Program-made: the position numbers and the translations under genes
In this document: in pieces, positions 11,201 through 22,746 of the stretch
Numbering within the stretch: the stretch's first letter is position 1
Layout: each line of letters begins with the position of its first letter
Assembly (NCBI RefSeq): GCF_000006405.1
Contig: NW_003206190.1
Span: 164,232-208,234 of the forward strand
Origin: Perkinsus marinus ATCC 50983
Taxonomy: Eukaryota > Perkinsozoa > Perkinsida > Perkinsidae
Length of the DNA: 44,003 nucleotides
Direction: 5' to 3'
Notes under the pieces: model-generated
The model's database searches: none
What the model was told of the DNA's origin: nothing
Seen by the model: only the letters and a program-made list of their open reading frames with translations

Positions 11201-12398
11201 TGAGAGGCGTCGGCGCATTATGGAACGCTCAGAGGCTGGGAAGCAGAGGGAGAGGCCAGAGGTGAGTCGTAGTTGCTACTGGACAGGTCCAGGGCGTTGC
11301 TCACTGCCCTCTGGGACTAGGGCTGGGGTTGGGGCGCCTTATGAGTTGTTCTTATTCGGTTTCACCAGGATGGTTATGACGGCTTTCTGGCAGAACTTTG
11401 AGATTAATAACAGCTCCAAGTTTTATAGTGGCGAACTGGTGTACTAGCTCGTCGTTCGTTAAAAACTGTGATAGAGAGAACAGCAACGTCGCATATCGTT
11501 GTTGAATCACATGAATCCACTTGGAATGGTTCTTAGGGTGGATCGACGACATCGGACGAGTCCTCTGGTGAAGACGAGGAGGATGAGCGGCACCGGGTGG
11601 CGAAGGGCGCTAAGAGTGGCAAGGGTAATTTCATCATCGATGAGACTGGAGATGAGCCTTTGGATTTGCTGGGACATGGGGGCCAGAAAGGTGTGAGGGA
11701 ATCTGAGGGAAAACGGAGGAAATCAGTTCTGGGTAGCAGCAAGGTGTTGAAGGAGGAGGACGGAAGGATCGTTGTGGAGGTATACTCCTATCTGTGTTGT
11801 ATCAAGCATGTTTCGAATCGCAAGTGGCAGGTTCCTGATGAGACAACTGAGGAGGAGAAGCCTTTGGAGAGGGAGGAATTGGGAGCGAAAAAGAAGGGTC
11901 TTGGTCGGCTCGCTGAAGTAAGGCCGTCGGTGATGTTGTTGTGGTGGAGAATCGTCAACTTCAAGATACGAGCAGCAAAGAAGGGAGCTCGCCGAGCCAG
12001 GCTACAACATGATGTCAAGGGGCTGGACCAGTGTGCTCCTGGTAGGTGGTGTAGTCGAGGGTGCATACCACACCTCTGTGAACTAAACCAGGTTCTAAGA
12101 CTCGTGGCTCTGGTGATGCTCAAAGGCAGGCTGCCGTCCTCCAGCCCTACGCCTATGTTAGGCTCAATCCCAAGCTTGTGAAGGAGAAGTAAAAAGCGCG
12201 CGCCCTAGATGCGGATTAATGCTGTTGGAATTAGTCTCTTCCTTTGGTATGATTATTTACAGGTTCAAGTCGGAGTCTATCCGAAGTATCGATAGAGTGG
12301 TGAAGGCCGGCGAAGAGGAGAAAAAGAATGCTCGACTCGTTTCCAAGAAGTCCAAGTTGAGTATTTCCAAAAACAACCGTGGTAAGAGGCGGCGATGA
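8229..12398 (+). CDS. RRP12: RRP12-like ribosome-biogenesis protein, many exons
   Basis: A HEAT-repeat protein spread over many short exons. Family-like blocks in order: ARLWRLLGAKD then LWLLPLIRSTGG (about 8858-8955); TVVEQLWEVLPSM (about 9247); AAYRAIRIAVEAGD (about 10137); AALIPEAMVATRD (about 10370); the block MRRLMEKLGKRVGWADLAAA then PEEHRPLVKHVR (about 11044-11138); a Ser/Asp/Glu stretch followed by FIIDETGDEPLDLL (exon 11537-11779); and near the end LQPYAYVRLNPKLVKEK with a Lys/Arg-rich tail. The FIIDE..DEPLDLL and PYAY.RL.P motifs mark Rrp12, needed for 40S and 60S pre-ribosome maturation and export in yeast. The last exons are clear: 11537-11779, 11831-11917, 11966-12041, 12092-12188, 12263-12398. 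The 5' end is uncertain: the exon from 8229 needs a suspicious 26-nt intron, so the true start may differ. Confidence 0.78.
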
Positions 12399-12534
12399 AC
12401 ATTGTCGAAAGCCGCAACGTATATGCCTGTACCAGTATCTCCTACGTTCCTATTGATTTTGAAAGCAGTCGAGTTGGACGCCGGTGGGGGTGGTGGAAAA
12501 TCTTCCGTGTGCGCAGAGAGTATCTTTTCCCCCC

Positions 12535-13944
12535 ATGTCTGACTCAACATCAAATTTGGATTACCGAGCACTCGTGATTGGCGCTGCGGTTGGAGCAGGA
12601 GTTGCTGTGTGGGCCTCCAGCGACTTTATACCCGCTATCCGTGATCGATACGATCTCTATCGCATACGTTGCCGCCAGCAAAAAGCTGCGGAGAGCGCTG
12701 GTCAGTCGTCATCAAGTGAAGTCCCTGAGAACGCCCCGGAAAGTTGTCCTGGTGTTGGCAGTGACGATGCTGGCAAGGCTGATGGATGTGCGGGGTGTCC
12801 GAATCAGAAGGCATGCGCTAGCGGGGCCGGCAAGGAGGAGGATCCTATGGTTGACGAAGTGGCTTTCAAGCTGAGGAATGTGAGTGACATTTGACTTGTC
12901 TTGTATCTTATAGTGTGCGCTTAGGTTAAGAGGAAAATACTAGTGCTTTCTGGGAAGGGCGGTGTGGGGAAGTCCACCGTATCGTCTCAACTTGCATTTA
13001 CTCTGGCTAACTCTAACAGGGATGTTGGCTTATTGGATGTTGATATCTGCGGCCCTAGCATCCCTCGTATGTTGGGTATCAGTGGTGGTGAAGTACACCA
13101 ATCGGCAGAGGGGTGGCAACCTGTGTATGTTGATGACAGATTGGCTGTGATGAGCATTGGCTTCATGCTTACTAATAAGGTATGGCTCTCGTCCTCTATG
13201 CATTACCATAGTTATGCTTAGGACGATGCTATCGTATGGCGTGGGCCTCGCAAGCATGGGCTTATACGTCAGTTCCTCACTGATGTTACTTGGGGTAACT
13301 TGGACGTTTTATTAGTGGACACTCCTCCAGGTGAGCATCCGCTGTTGGTCGTTGTGGTACGTGCGGACTCAGGCACTTCTGATGAGCATCTGTCGATGGT
13401 AAACTACTTGAAGGATTGTCAGCCCGATGGAGCTGTTCTGGTCACTACACCGCAGGAAGTCGCTTTACAGGATGTGAGCCCTTCAGCATTATTATCATCG
13501 ATAACACCCGGTGCAGGTCCGCAAGGAGATCAACTTCTGTCGAGGAGTCGGCCTTCCCATTATCGGTGTTATTGAAAATATGAGCGGCTTTGAGTGTCCC
13601 TGCTGCGGAAAGGTCAGCGAAGTTTTCATGCCGAATACGGGCGGAGCGAAGCAAATGTGCAAAGACATGGACGTAAGATATCGACGTAAGATAGCATGCC
13701 CATCAGCATTCTATTAGGTCCCCTTCCTTGGCTCAATACCCCTGAATAACGACCTCCAGGCAGCTTGTGAGAAGGGCTTGCCGATCATCGGACTTGGGCC
13801 TAACTCTAAGCCTGCTAAAGCTGTCAAGGAGATCTCTGAGAAAATCGTAAGACCCGAGAACTCATTTGCTGATGATGGTTTTGACAGATGCAAAAGGTGG
13901 AGGAACGTCCGATCCAAAAGGGAGCTTATGGTTCTGACTTTTAA
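12535..13944 (+). CDS. NBP35: NBP35-type cytosolic Fe-S cluster scaffold with N-terminal membrane anchor
   Basis: Seven exons (12535-12879, 12925-13179, 13222-13330, 13373-13473, 13517-13672, 13718-13846, 13888-13944) give 383 residues; all six introns are 41-45 nt and GT-AG. The N-terminal region has the exact Nbp35 cluster motif C-x13-C-x2-C-x5-C (starting [10 protein letters not shown]). The P-loop is the deviant Walker A of the Mrp/MinD group (GKGGVGKST). [26 protein letters not shown] and the C-terminal bridging CPCC motif follow. Nbp35 is the scaffold on which cytosolic and nuclear [4Fe-4S] clusters are built before delivery to targets. Ahead of the cysteine motif there is a hydrophobic helix at about residues 11-27 ([17 protein letters not shown]) that yeast Nbp35 lacks but Toxoplasma NBP35 has, where it anchors the protein to the outer mitochondrial membrane. 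The gene starts 136 bp after the RRP12 stop. Confidence 0.93.
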
Positions 13945-14258
13945 GCGGGAAGTGAAGTATTGATATGTACATTCCTCTGTTTCTCCCATGCACGATACGG
14001 ACTTGCGTTGTCTAAGGGCCTGATGACGGTCACTTCTGTAATCAACATCACCTCAAGAGGCTTACAGCCGACTCAGTCCAGCATCAGGGAGGAATAGTGA
14101 CGGCCCATGGCGGCCTACAATCCGGGCCGTCTCGCCAACGGCGGTCGGTGACCTGTCTTGTCTTGAGAGGCACGGGTTGGGTGAACACTCCGTGTCCTCC
14201 CCTCCTTAGTGAGCATGTACTAAGCATCTCTCTGTAAGGATCATTCCTCCTTTTCTTA
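13945..14258. other. Short intergenic region
   Basis: This separates NBP35 from tetraspanin-like gene C. It contains a GC-rich stretch around 14098-14150 with short inverted elements (GGCCCATGGCGGCC-like), but no gene or RNA I can recognise. Confidence 0.4.
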
Positions 14259-15125
14259 ATGACTGGCTGCTGCACTGCAACTTCCAAGCTCATAAACTAC
14301 TTCGTTAATACAATCGTCTTCTTGCTCGGGGCTCTGGTCACCGCCTTGGCAATTTACATCCTCGTGTCCGACTTCAAGAGCCTCTTCACTCAATGGCGGA
14401 TCTGGGTCGGCGTCGCTACTGGTATTGTCCTGATCATAGTAGCTCTCCTGGGCTGTGGAGCTACGAAGAATCAAAACAGATGTGTCCTCACGGGCTTCCT
14501 CTTCCTCGCAGGAGTGGTCTTCGCCCTCCTATGCGTCATCGCCATTGCCTCGTCAGTGTACCTGAGCAATCTTGTTTCAATTGGAAGCCTCAACAGTCCC
14601 GCCCTCAACAACCTATCTGGTCGTGATCTGAGTACGTACCGTTTTATCCGTGATTCTTACACGTTGGTCTACGAAGATGCCGAATGCAGGGGTGGTGTAT
14701 GCGGCTTCACTCAGGGAAGTAGCTCCTTACAGTGCTCTCCAATCTTCTGTAAATCCAGAGACGTTACTAAGACCCTCAACAAATGGCTCAACACTGATCG
14801 CTCTTCGGGCATCACCCCTGCCTCATTCCAGGCTTGTCTAGCCGAGTCCGCAGAGGACTCGAAAACTCCAATGAGGTCGTCGGCCAGTGCTTGGTGCGGC
14901 AGCAATACCTCAGTTATTAACACTCTGAATCGATGGAGTGTGGGTATTCTCATCGGACTTTGGGTCGTTACTGCATTCATCATGTTCGTTTGCATCGCCA
15001 ATTGTGTCCTCATCTGCGGTAAGGACCGCAAGCGCCACGGTGGGGTGATTGTTGGTGGGAATCCTCAGAGACTGGCTTATGCCCAGCCTGTTTACGGTGG
15101 AGATGTCCAAATCGTCAAAGTCTAA
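14259..15125 (+). CDS. Tetraspanin-like four-helix membrane protein C
   Basis: A single-exon gene of 288 residues with the same plan as the pair at 1.2-3.1 kb. The N-terminus MTGCCTATSKLINY mirrors MGCCTVFSKLVHY. Four hydrophobic helices lie at about 14-36, 45-65, 74-97 and 228-252, with a large cysteine-containing loop between helices 3 and 4. The loop conserves the SASAWCGSNTSVINTLNRWS block just before helix 4, which all three paralogues share, but is otherwise divergent. There is no CCG motif. The cytoplasmic tail is basic (CGKDRKRHGG) and then turns neutral. It is on the plus strand, opposite to the other two, so it did not arise as a simple tandem copy. The start ATG is the only one that gives the conserved N-terminus. 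Confidence 0.8.
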   Translation: MTGCCTATSKLINYFVNTIVFLLGALVTALAIYILVSDFKSLFTQWRIWVGVATGIVLIIVALLGCGATKNQNRCVLTGFLFLAGVVFALLCVIAIASSVYLSNLVSIGSLNSPALNNLSGRDLSTYRFIRDSYTLVYEDAECRGGVCGFTQGSSSLQCSPIFCKSRDVTKTLNKWLNTDRSSGITPASFQACLAESAEDSKTPMRSSASAWCGSNTSVINTLNRWSVGILIGLWVVTAFIMFVCIANCVLICGKDRKRHGGVIVGGNPQRLAYAQPVYGGDVQIVKV

Positions 15126-16167
15126 GTTCCGAGAATACGTTCAAAAAGTCAACCTCCGTCGTGGAGAAACGTGGAGATTTCGTATCTGTTCGACATCTCA
15201 TTTCATTCTCCTTATCCTTACTGACGACTCCTCCGTCATCAGCTTCACCTGATAATCATTTTAACCACGCAGCACTTCAAGTGCTCGTTGCCTGACCTGT
15301 GAGTCAGCAGTCTCCCGTTAAACTTGCGTTCAGTCTCGAGCAAATGTCAGCAGCCTCGAGTTTAGTCGGTTGCCGTAACCTTCGGTTTAGTTATCATCCT
15401 AATATCTTCGCTGGACTGCAGCGCCTTTTTCGAGCGGAACTGATTATTCCTGTCTGTTCTTCGGATGGCAACGTTGGTTGTATTCATGTTGCTCTGTGTG
15501 GTGGCGATCTCCTGCCCAATTCACTCCGGTCACCTCAACGGCATCGATGGAGAATGTCGTTCCGCCCAACAGCCTCACTTATTCCGAACAGCAAACAGAT
15601 AACAAAGGTGGAAGAGGCCAGCTCCCAAGTGGTCAGAACGCTGCTTGCTCAACAACCGTTGAGGACAGTTCTCACATTGCGGTTCCTAGAAGGCAGCAGT
15701 TCGTCATACGGAATAACCTCTTCTTCTTCTCGGGCGGACACGAGATGCTCCTGCAATTTGCGACAGCAGGAAAGTTAGAGGCTGTGTGTATGATGCTGCG
15801 TTCACGTATATAGCGCCCCATTGCTGCTGATTAATTGAGACGATGAGAATGCAAGAAGGCTCTTTTGCCATCTTGGCACAACTCTGAATGTTCGGTGGTC
15901 GGGTTAAGGAACCGACCGAGTGGGACAAGCGTGAGGACCATCATCCAATACCCCGAACATACCCTGCAAGCGGGCTTTACGACAGAGTATCAGATGACCT
16001 GATACTCTGTCGATACTCATGTCATGTTGAACGAGAAAAGCCCTAACAACGCAACCCGAAAGGATTAATACTCATTCACTCGTTATCAAGGTATCATGCA
16101 GACATACCGCAGGCTACATCAAAATGCGGTTGTTCTAACATTCTGAAGCTTCATTCGATGAAGTCGT
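15126..16167. other. Intergenic region, weak coding signal only
   Basis: The longest open frame (15299-15778, plus) has no recognisable domain, and its alternative frame 15478-15813 overlaps it. From about 16081 the sequence resembles the 3' flank of the second mucin-like gene (about 23737-23818), so the last 90 bp belong to the duplicated mucin unit. A candidate small secreted peptide inside this stretch is listed separately. Confidence 0.4.
15465..15602 (+). CDS. Candidate small secreted peptide (weak)
   Basis: A 45-codon frame beginning with a convincing signal-peptide-like segment (MATLVVFMLLCVVAISCP), followed by a short hydrophilic part with one cysteine and a stop. It could be a complete small secreted peptide or the first exon of a longer gene whose splice sites I could not identify. 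No paralogue is present in the window. I report it only because the hydrophobic start is better than expected by chance. Confidence 0.22.
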   Translation: MATLVVFMLLCVVAISCPIHSGHLNGIDGECRSAQQPHLFRTANR

Positions 16168-16740
16168 CTACGTGCTCGGACTGAGAGTAGTCTGAGCGTC
16201 AATCGTAGTAGGGAGAGCTGCAGTGGTGACCTCAACGGTGGTAGCGGCATCGGTAGTCGTGACCGGTAGACCTGTCGTAGTCGTCACCACGGCCGTACTG
16301 ACCACCTCGGTGGTATAAGCGGTAGTGGTAGCCGTGGTAGTTGCCTCGGTACCGGTAGTCGTGCCCTCCTCGACGGTGGTGGTCTCATCGGTGCTCTCAC
16401 CAGGGGACGTGGTAGTGGTAGCAACCTCGCAAATGCACGGCACATTGGATATATGGCAGACGCTGGGTGTATCCCAATGCTTGCAGTAGGAGCCAGGGGT
16501 ATCCGAGGCACAGCCAGCGTCGCAGTCGCGAGGGGCTTCAGTCGTTGTGCTCGTGCCGCAGGAACACGGGTCGTCCGAGCCAAAGCAAGTACTGGGGGTC
16601 TGCCAGTATTTACAATATGACCCGGGGTAAGTGACAGCACAGTCAGCGTCGCACTCGGCGGTATTGCCCATCACGTAAGTGATATCCGTGAGGGCACTAA
16701 GGACGATGAATACAGCAGTGGAGAAACCTGGAGCCATCAT
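16168..16740 (-). CDS. Secreted mucin-like protein A with two six-Cys modules
   Basis: A 190-residue secreted protein. I chose the MMAPGF start because it opens a signal peptide (FSTAVFIVLSALTDITYVMG) and matches the MMVQGS start of its near-identical paralogue at 23819-24382; an ATG 62 codons upstream would add a stretch not shared. After the signal peptide come two copies of a 33-residue module with cysteine spacing C-x3-C-x8-C-x8-C-x6-C-x-C and core PGSYCKYW..PS.C, at about residues 29-61 and 71-103. The remainder is a Thr-rich tail with repeated TTTT and TTEV-like blocks, expected to be heavily O-glycosylated. There is no C-terminal hydrophobic segment, so it is probably released or part of a wall or mucous coat. 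I do not recognise the cysteine module. Confidence 0.75.
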   Translation of the reverse strand: MMAPGFSTAVFIVLSALTDITYVMGNTAECDADCAVTYPGSYCKYWQTPSTCFGSDDPCSCGTSTTTEAPRDCDAGCASDTPGSYCKHWDTPSVCHISNVPCICEVATTTTSPGESTDETTTVEEGTTTGTEATTTATTTAYTTEVVSTAVVTTTTGLPVTTTDAATTVEVTTAALPTTIDAQTTLSPST

Positions 16741-17895
16741 GGGAGAGCAGGAATGAACTACGAGTGGTGACTGATGACGCAGATGCAGAATTAATAACCT
16801 GCACAACATGCGATGGAGAACGCCAGGCTGATAGCCAGGGATAGAGTTCGGCGACAAGCGTCGTGACGTCCCGCAGCTGGCGGCGCAGCGAGCAGTTACA
16901 CTCAATCGTTTCATATGATACTCCATATAGTGCAGCTCCTTTCACTCTACTGAAAGTCCCCGAGAAAGCCTGGTAATGATAGTCCATCTTTGGGCTCTGC
17001 TGATTGGGATAATGAATATGAAATTACAATCATATCGTGCAGGTTGAAATTTTCAATGGGCCCGAGGTTCGCTACTCATTTTCCGATTCAGTTCTCACAG
17101 TACTTCTCATTCCGCAGAATAGACCCAGAGGATGCAGTAGAACCGGACTTACTGCTGCGCATCATATTTTCAGCTGAGCACACAGCGTGCTCTCTATGCG
17201 CGTTTTTTCCTGATGAGGAGTGTGTATCGCAAAGCGCGGCCAATATTGTATCAGAAGGGGGTGTAAGCCATGACACAATCAACGAAAATCAAATCAAGAC
17301 TCCCTGTCCGCGGTAAAAGTATCACACTAAAATGACACAATCAAAACTGTGTGCGGGGCGCCCACTTAACTCATTTGACGCATGGTGAGTTCATATGCTT
17401 GGGTCAACGAGTTAAGATGTCCACCTACTCATCGGTAGCGCTACAGTCGAATCCAGCAGTCAGCTCTCCGACATGTCTGAGCATATAGAGCCTCGCAACA
17501 TGGTCGGCAAGGCAGCTCACCAGGCTAGCGACTCGGCGCTCGATCTCAGCTACGTTGTCAGCCCGACCCAATGGGAGCATGTCACAGCTCGAGATCCAAC
17601 CATCCGAACGTTTGTTAACTTACCTGCAGGTTTTCCCAGCAGGACTAGTAGCAAAGTCCCCCCAACTATACTCGCCCTGAATGCTAATTAGAGTGGTCTT
17701 ATCTTAGATTTGCTACTGAGTCCACAAAAAGGGCGTACCAACTTGCGAACAACTATCAACTCTCAACACAAAGCTCTTGTTAAAATGAATGTGTCAACGT
17801 AGTTGAGCACTAGTGAATATGATCATGTTATGGACTATAACTTATAGTGTGGTGTGAAGCATCGATATACATAGTCACGAGAGAGCTCGCGGAAT
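16741..17895. other. Intergenic region between mucin-like A and protease A
   Basis: Open frames at 16990-17316 and 17473-17691 show no family features. Around 17365-17425 there is an imperfect inverted repeat whose arms both contain TTAACTC/GAGTTAA, separated by about 36 bp. It presumably carries the mucin-like A promoter, which reads leftward, and the protease A 3' flank. Confidence 0.4.
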
Positions 17896-20800
17896 TCAAG
17901 GGATAGTGGTGCAGATGCAGGGCACATCACTAGCATAACAGACAGAAGGATTCAACCAGTATTTGCAATACGATCCAGGACGGATAGCTCGACAACCAGC
18001 GTCGCAATCAACTGCAAATACCGTGCTAGTTGTAGTTGTAGAAGTCACTGTAATAACATCACCACTCCTCGTGCTCACCGTGGTCGAACTCCCTCCCCCG
18101 CGACCGTCATCATCCGTTGTCGTGATAGTCGATTCCTCACGGAGGATCTTGATAAGAGACGGCCTCAACGACATGCCAAAGTTGACGGAAAGCATACCAC
18201 CGAAGACACAGAAGCCCCCACATCCACCAATGCCAATACCGCCACCCTCAAAGCCGAGAAGGACATTAGAGACCCTTCGAGGGGTTGAATCTGTAGCGGT
18301 GACAACCACACCGTTCTCGTTGGCCATCATGATCGACATCCAGCCCTCGTCATCTTGAGGGTTGAGAACACCACCTAGAGGGTCGATCCACGAAGTCTCA
18401 TCGGCGGATAGAGTTGCGCACTTGAGGACGTAAGAGTCTCCAACTAGTTTCCACAGAAGATACCGTAACCCATTAGGACCGACCGTACTATCACCACCGC
18501 AGTCAACCAGGGTGACGTCAAGGAAGATGGGCTCACTCGGAGAAGCGACAGCAGTGAGCTCTGTGACGCCCGCGGGGAAATCGAAATCCACCATTGCCTC
18601 GCCATCATTGAGCACGGCTCGTTTTGATGCCAGTGGCAGGCCGTTCTCGAATACCTCGACAGTGACAATCAACCCGGTCTCCTTGTTGTTGATGACGCCG
18701 CTAGAGTCAAGAGCAACGACACGGAGTATCCTGTTACCACCAGCAGTTGAAACCATAGGCTCAATACCGGTCAGTATGAGATCAAGCGACTGACTACCTT
18801 TGACCGTTCGATCAAACTTGCCCTGAGAGCTGTTGCTATACTTCAATTCCAGCTTGACGATGTCCTGCCAGTCAGCGCCAGGGCTATCGTCTCGGTACCA
18901 AGTTCCGCCACCACAACCGCAACAACTGACATTCGCTGGCGTGGTTGTAGCAACAGTCATAAAGTCACCCCATAGAGCATTCCAACCAATACCGTAGAGA
19001 CCAGCCGGGGTGCACAGAGCCTCAGCAATGTAATCAGCGCAGTGTCTCCCAGCACCGTCCAACCAGTTGATATCATCTTCACACCATGCGTCAAGATCAT
19101 CATCGGGTACACCCATGTATGGCACAGCCAGAGAGAAGTTGACAGACATGGAGGAAAGTGGCGGAACGATCACTTGTTGGGATTTAACCTTTGGGATAAA
19201 GATCAATGTAAGAGGTCCGGAGGTAGCCAAGAGATGCATCAAGTTGTGACAGTCGTTAGCGTCACTTCCCTTCAAACCAGCTGCAACATCCTCACGATAA
19301 GCTGGGTCAGGCAAAGAGGCGTAGAGTAGATCGATACGTCCTTCCGAGAACAGGTGAGCCTGCATACTCAACGTATGCCAACTGTTGTTCACCTGAACCT
19401 CCAAACCGTCCCATTCAACCATCAGCAGCCGTGTCTTGTAGTCCAGCACGTACGAGATATTGCAAGAGCTAACGGAGCACCTAGTTGAATTGGCTTCAGT
19501 CCAGTAAGCGGCGATAGCATGTTTCGGCTCAGCTGGCGAAGGGATACGAGGGAGGGCCGTGACTGGCGATGGTGAGAATGGCGGCAACTCGATGAAACCA
19601 TTGCAACCAACATTGACCGAGTCGACGTCAACGCCGAAAAAAGGGAAGTACTGACCAAGAGAGATCATATGCACTTCACCTCCGATACAACCCGCTAGTA
19701 TATGTTGACCAACAATAGAGATTTCCGGGACCCAGCCTCCACCAGTAGGCCAGATAGGAAAAGATACCGCAGAGAATGGACCTTCTACCAGATATTCGGC
19801 ATCGCTAGCGACCACTTGCGTCTTCAGCTCGTACGTTGAGGGATTCTCAATTGTAGCCGTAGAGGGAACCATCCGCAAACCAACAGGGATATACTCTGTA
19901 GAGTTCGTGGCCGAGCCGTTGGACACACGGATAGTTGATGACTGCACAGAGGCCGTCAGAGGTATGGGCGGGCAATTCTCACTCAAGCTATCAACCACAA
20001 GATTGACTGGCCCTGGGTGGAATACGGCCAACGAGAGCTCGACAGTGACCGACTGGCCCTCAGCAACAACGACCGGACCAGCTGGGAGGATAACTTGGAG
20101 TTCTGGACTCCATGGGAGCATTCTACTTGGGTCGACAACGAGGTCAGAGCCAAAAGTATTAGTAATAGTATAGCTGGCAATACCTAAGGATGACTGTGAA
20201 AAGAGCTAAACCCAGACGGGTAAGAGCCACCTGTGCTGCCAGCCATAAGAACTCCAAAGTCTATCATCGGAACTGATACTTGGCAGGCACCAGGAGGGGG
20301 AACAGCTCGAAGGCGGATGTCCAGGTGGACAGCGCCTTCACCAATAACGCCTCCCAAATCATACCTGATGTGAGAATGAACCGAGAAAATTAAAGTCTCG
20401 GCAGTCACTGTTAAAGCATTGTCATCAACTTACTCTCTGTAGCCTATCATAGGAGGCGTGAATACGCAAAGTTGCATCTCGGCGCTCGAAAATGGAGAGA
20501 GTCGGACATATTCGACGCATTCATCGTCCTTCCAGACAGAGAGAGCCCTGCTCACAATCAAATGATAATCGCTCATGTTCCTCTCCATTCCCCACCCGTT
20601 AAGCCAGTTAGCATTGCCAACGACCGCTTGCAAAGCGGCATATGCATCGACACGTCCATAGGCAGTCCATCCTGCAGCGCTAGCAGTAGTGATTATCGCG
20701 GCGATCACTTCGTCAAATGCCAGAGGGAATGGCGACCGTGCTGAAGAAAGACCGCAGGCATCGATTAGTCATAGTGGGAAGGACACACATCCAATTAATA

Positions 20801-22746
20801 AGGCAGCGAGTCCAGCTACTTCAGCAGCGGCTAAGCTGGTACCATTGAATGTAGCATAACCATTCGGGGTGGCAGTTGAGATGACGTTGACACCAGGAGC
20901 AGATACGTCGACTACAACTGAGAAGGAAACACTCAACCGACGGGGGCGGTATGATCCTACTTGGCCCGTAGTTAGACGAAATCCATCGGTCCCCACTGGC
21001 AGTATGCGCAGCCGTACAGAGAACATTAGTAGCATTGAAACCACATGGATAACTCCCACCCATAACATCCAAGTCCTGCCCATCGTTTCCGGCAGCAGCC
21101 ACAAGTAGGTGACCGAATGTTCCGGCACGCCCAACCGCGATATGGAAGACAGCCGAATAAGATCTTGCAAACCAGGATACACTGCTTATTTTCACACCCT
21201 TGTCGATAGCGTAGTCAAATGCTCGCAGCGCATCGCTCAGCCGACCAGTGACATCATAATCAAATACCTTCAGGGGCAACACTCGGGCGAAGGGGTAGCC
21301 AACACCGATGATCCCCTCGCCGTTGAAACCTTCTGCTGCGATCAGACCTGTAAACAATATTATTTCACGGCCGCATTGGGCTATTCTGAACAACTTACCA
21401 GCACACGCTGTGCCATGTCCATTGTTGTCCATTACATTAGCATTTTCGTCTATGAAGTTCCAACCACGGACCTGAACAGATGAACTGGATGCACCCGACA
21501 AGTTCGGTCCCACATCATCGATGAATCCATTCGAATCGTCGTCGACCAGATACTGTGCCATCATACCGTCCTCAGCTTCGTTCTCATATACCGCATCCGC
21601 GACGTCAGAATGACCATAGTCGACACCTGAGATCAATGAAGCAATTGCTGCCATGATAAGGAGTTGAGTCCTTACCGGAGTCAATGAGAGCAACAGGGAT
21701 CATCGGGTGATTATCCTGATCACAACTAGTGTCGTTATCGGACGGGCGGTCATTCAATATCTGATGGACTCGCATATCATCGAGAGCCCATTGTTGGCCG
21801 AAATACCTACAAAGATCGAATCAGTAGATGCTGTTGGACTGAATGGATACTTACGTATCATCTGGTGCGGACATGGAGAGAGAACGACCGTCGTGATGCG
21901 CCAGTTCGATCGAGAAATCCTCTTCAGCTAGTATGCCCATCATGTTCATCTGCTGCACGAAAGGAGTTCTGAGAAAGAGCGCAAGTAAAACACAAGTTTG
22001 TTTGAGCAGAGGACATGAGCCACACTTACGGGTCGTTAGTTCCGACAATCTCTATGACACCGATTTGCAACACCTCCAAGTGATACACGGTGTATGTCAG
22101 GTTAACAGGAATCGATAAGTTCGAGTTGACATCGAAGTATGGGGCTGTAGCGGAGCTGAACGAAGCACACGCGACCTGTTCATCGGACTCGAGGAAGTCG
22201 GAAGCGCTCACTCGTAAATGATGCGACATTTATCAGCAGCTCCAACTCCGGCGTTGGCAGGTCCCTGAGAAAAAACGAGTTGCACTGAGATAGCTGCCAT
22301 TCGCTGATCACTTGTCCATATGCACTTGCCTGGCCGACACGAACTTCTCTATCAATCGAAAAGTGAATCTGAGATGCCAACAAATCAAGATAGCTGACAG
22401 ATGCGATTCTTACTGGTGGTGGGCTAGAGATCTGGTGGTGCTGCAGGTACTTCGGGATATCACCGAAATCGATGATCTCGCTGCCCGAGCCGGAGTTGTT
22501 GATCGTAAAGTTGAAACACTCGACTGACTTGTTCGGATCGGCTCGTGAGTAATACCTGAAGATAATAATATCAAAACTTCTTGGAGAGAACACTTACATT
22601 TCTATGTCAATCGGACTCGGAGACGAAGATATGAATTGGGACACAGATAGGCGTCGGTCTGACAGTGCGTCAGCACGGAAGATGATGCCAAGGAGAGCAG
22701 CAACATACAAGATGACGAGGTAAGCGGCTCTTGGAGAGTCCGGCAT
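17896..22746 (-). CDS. Secreted subtilisin-like protease A (S8) with C-terminal six-Cys module
   Basis: A multi-exon secreted peptidase S8 of roughly 1,350 residues. The start ATG at 22746 opens a signal peptide (MPDSPRAAYLVILYVAALLG). Exon 1 is 22598-22746 and the first intron (22556-22597) is 42 nt. A prodomain follows, then YFGQQWALDDMRV leading into the catalytic domain. The triad is intact: Asp in ALIDSG (codon 21680-21682, interrupted after Ser by intron 21627-21675), His in NNGHGTACAG (21415-21417), Ser in NGTSLAAAEVAG (20835-20837), with oxyanion Asn in AAAGNDG. The last exon (17896-20183) carries a long beta-rich extension with a GGxxxxGPNGLRYLLWK domain, a Thr-rich linker, and one copy of the PGSYCKYW six-Cys module at the very C-terminus. 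One prodomain junction near 22180-22240 fits only a less standard donor (GTCGCA). It is colinear with protease B. Confidence 0.85.
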
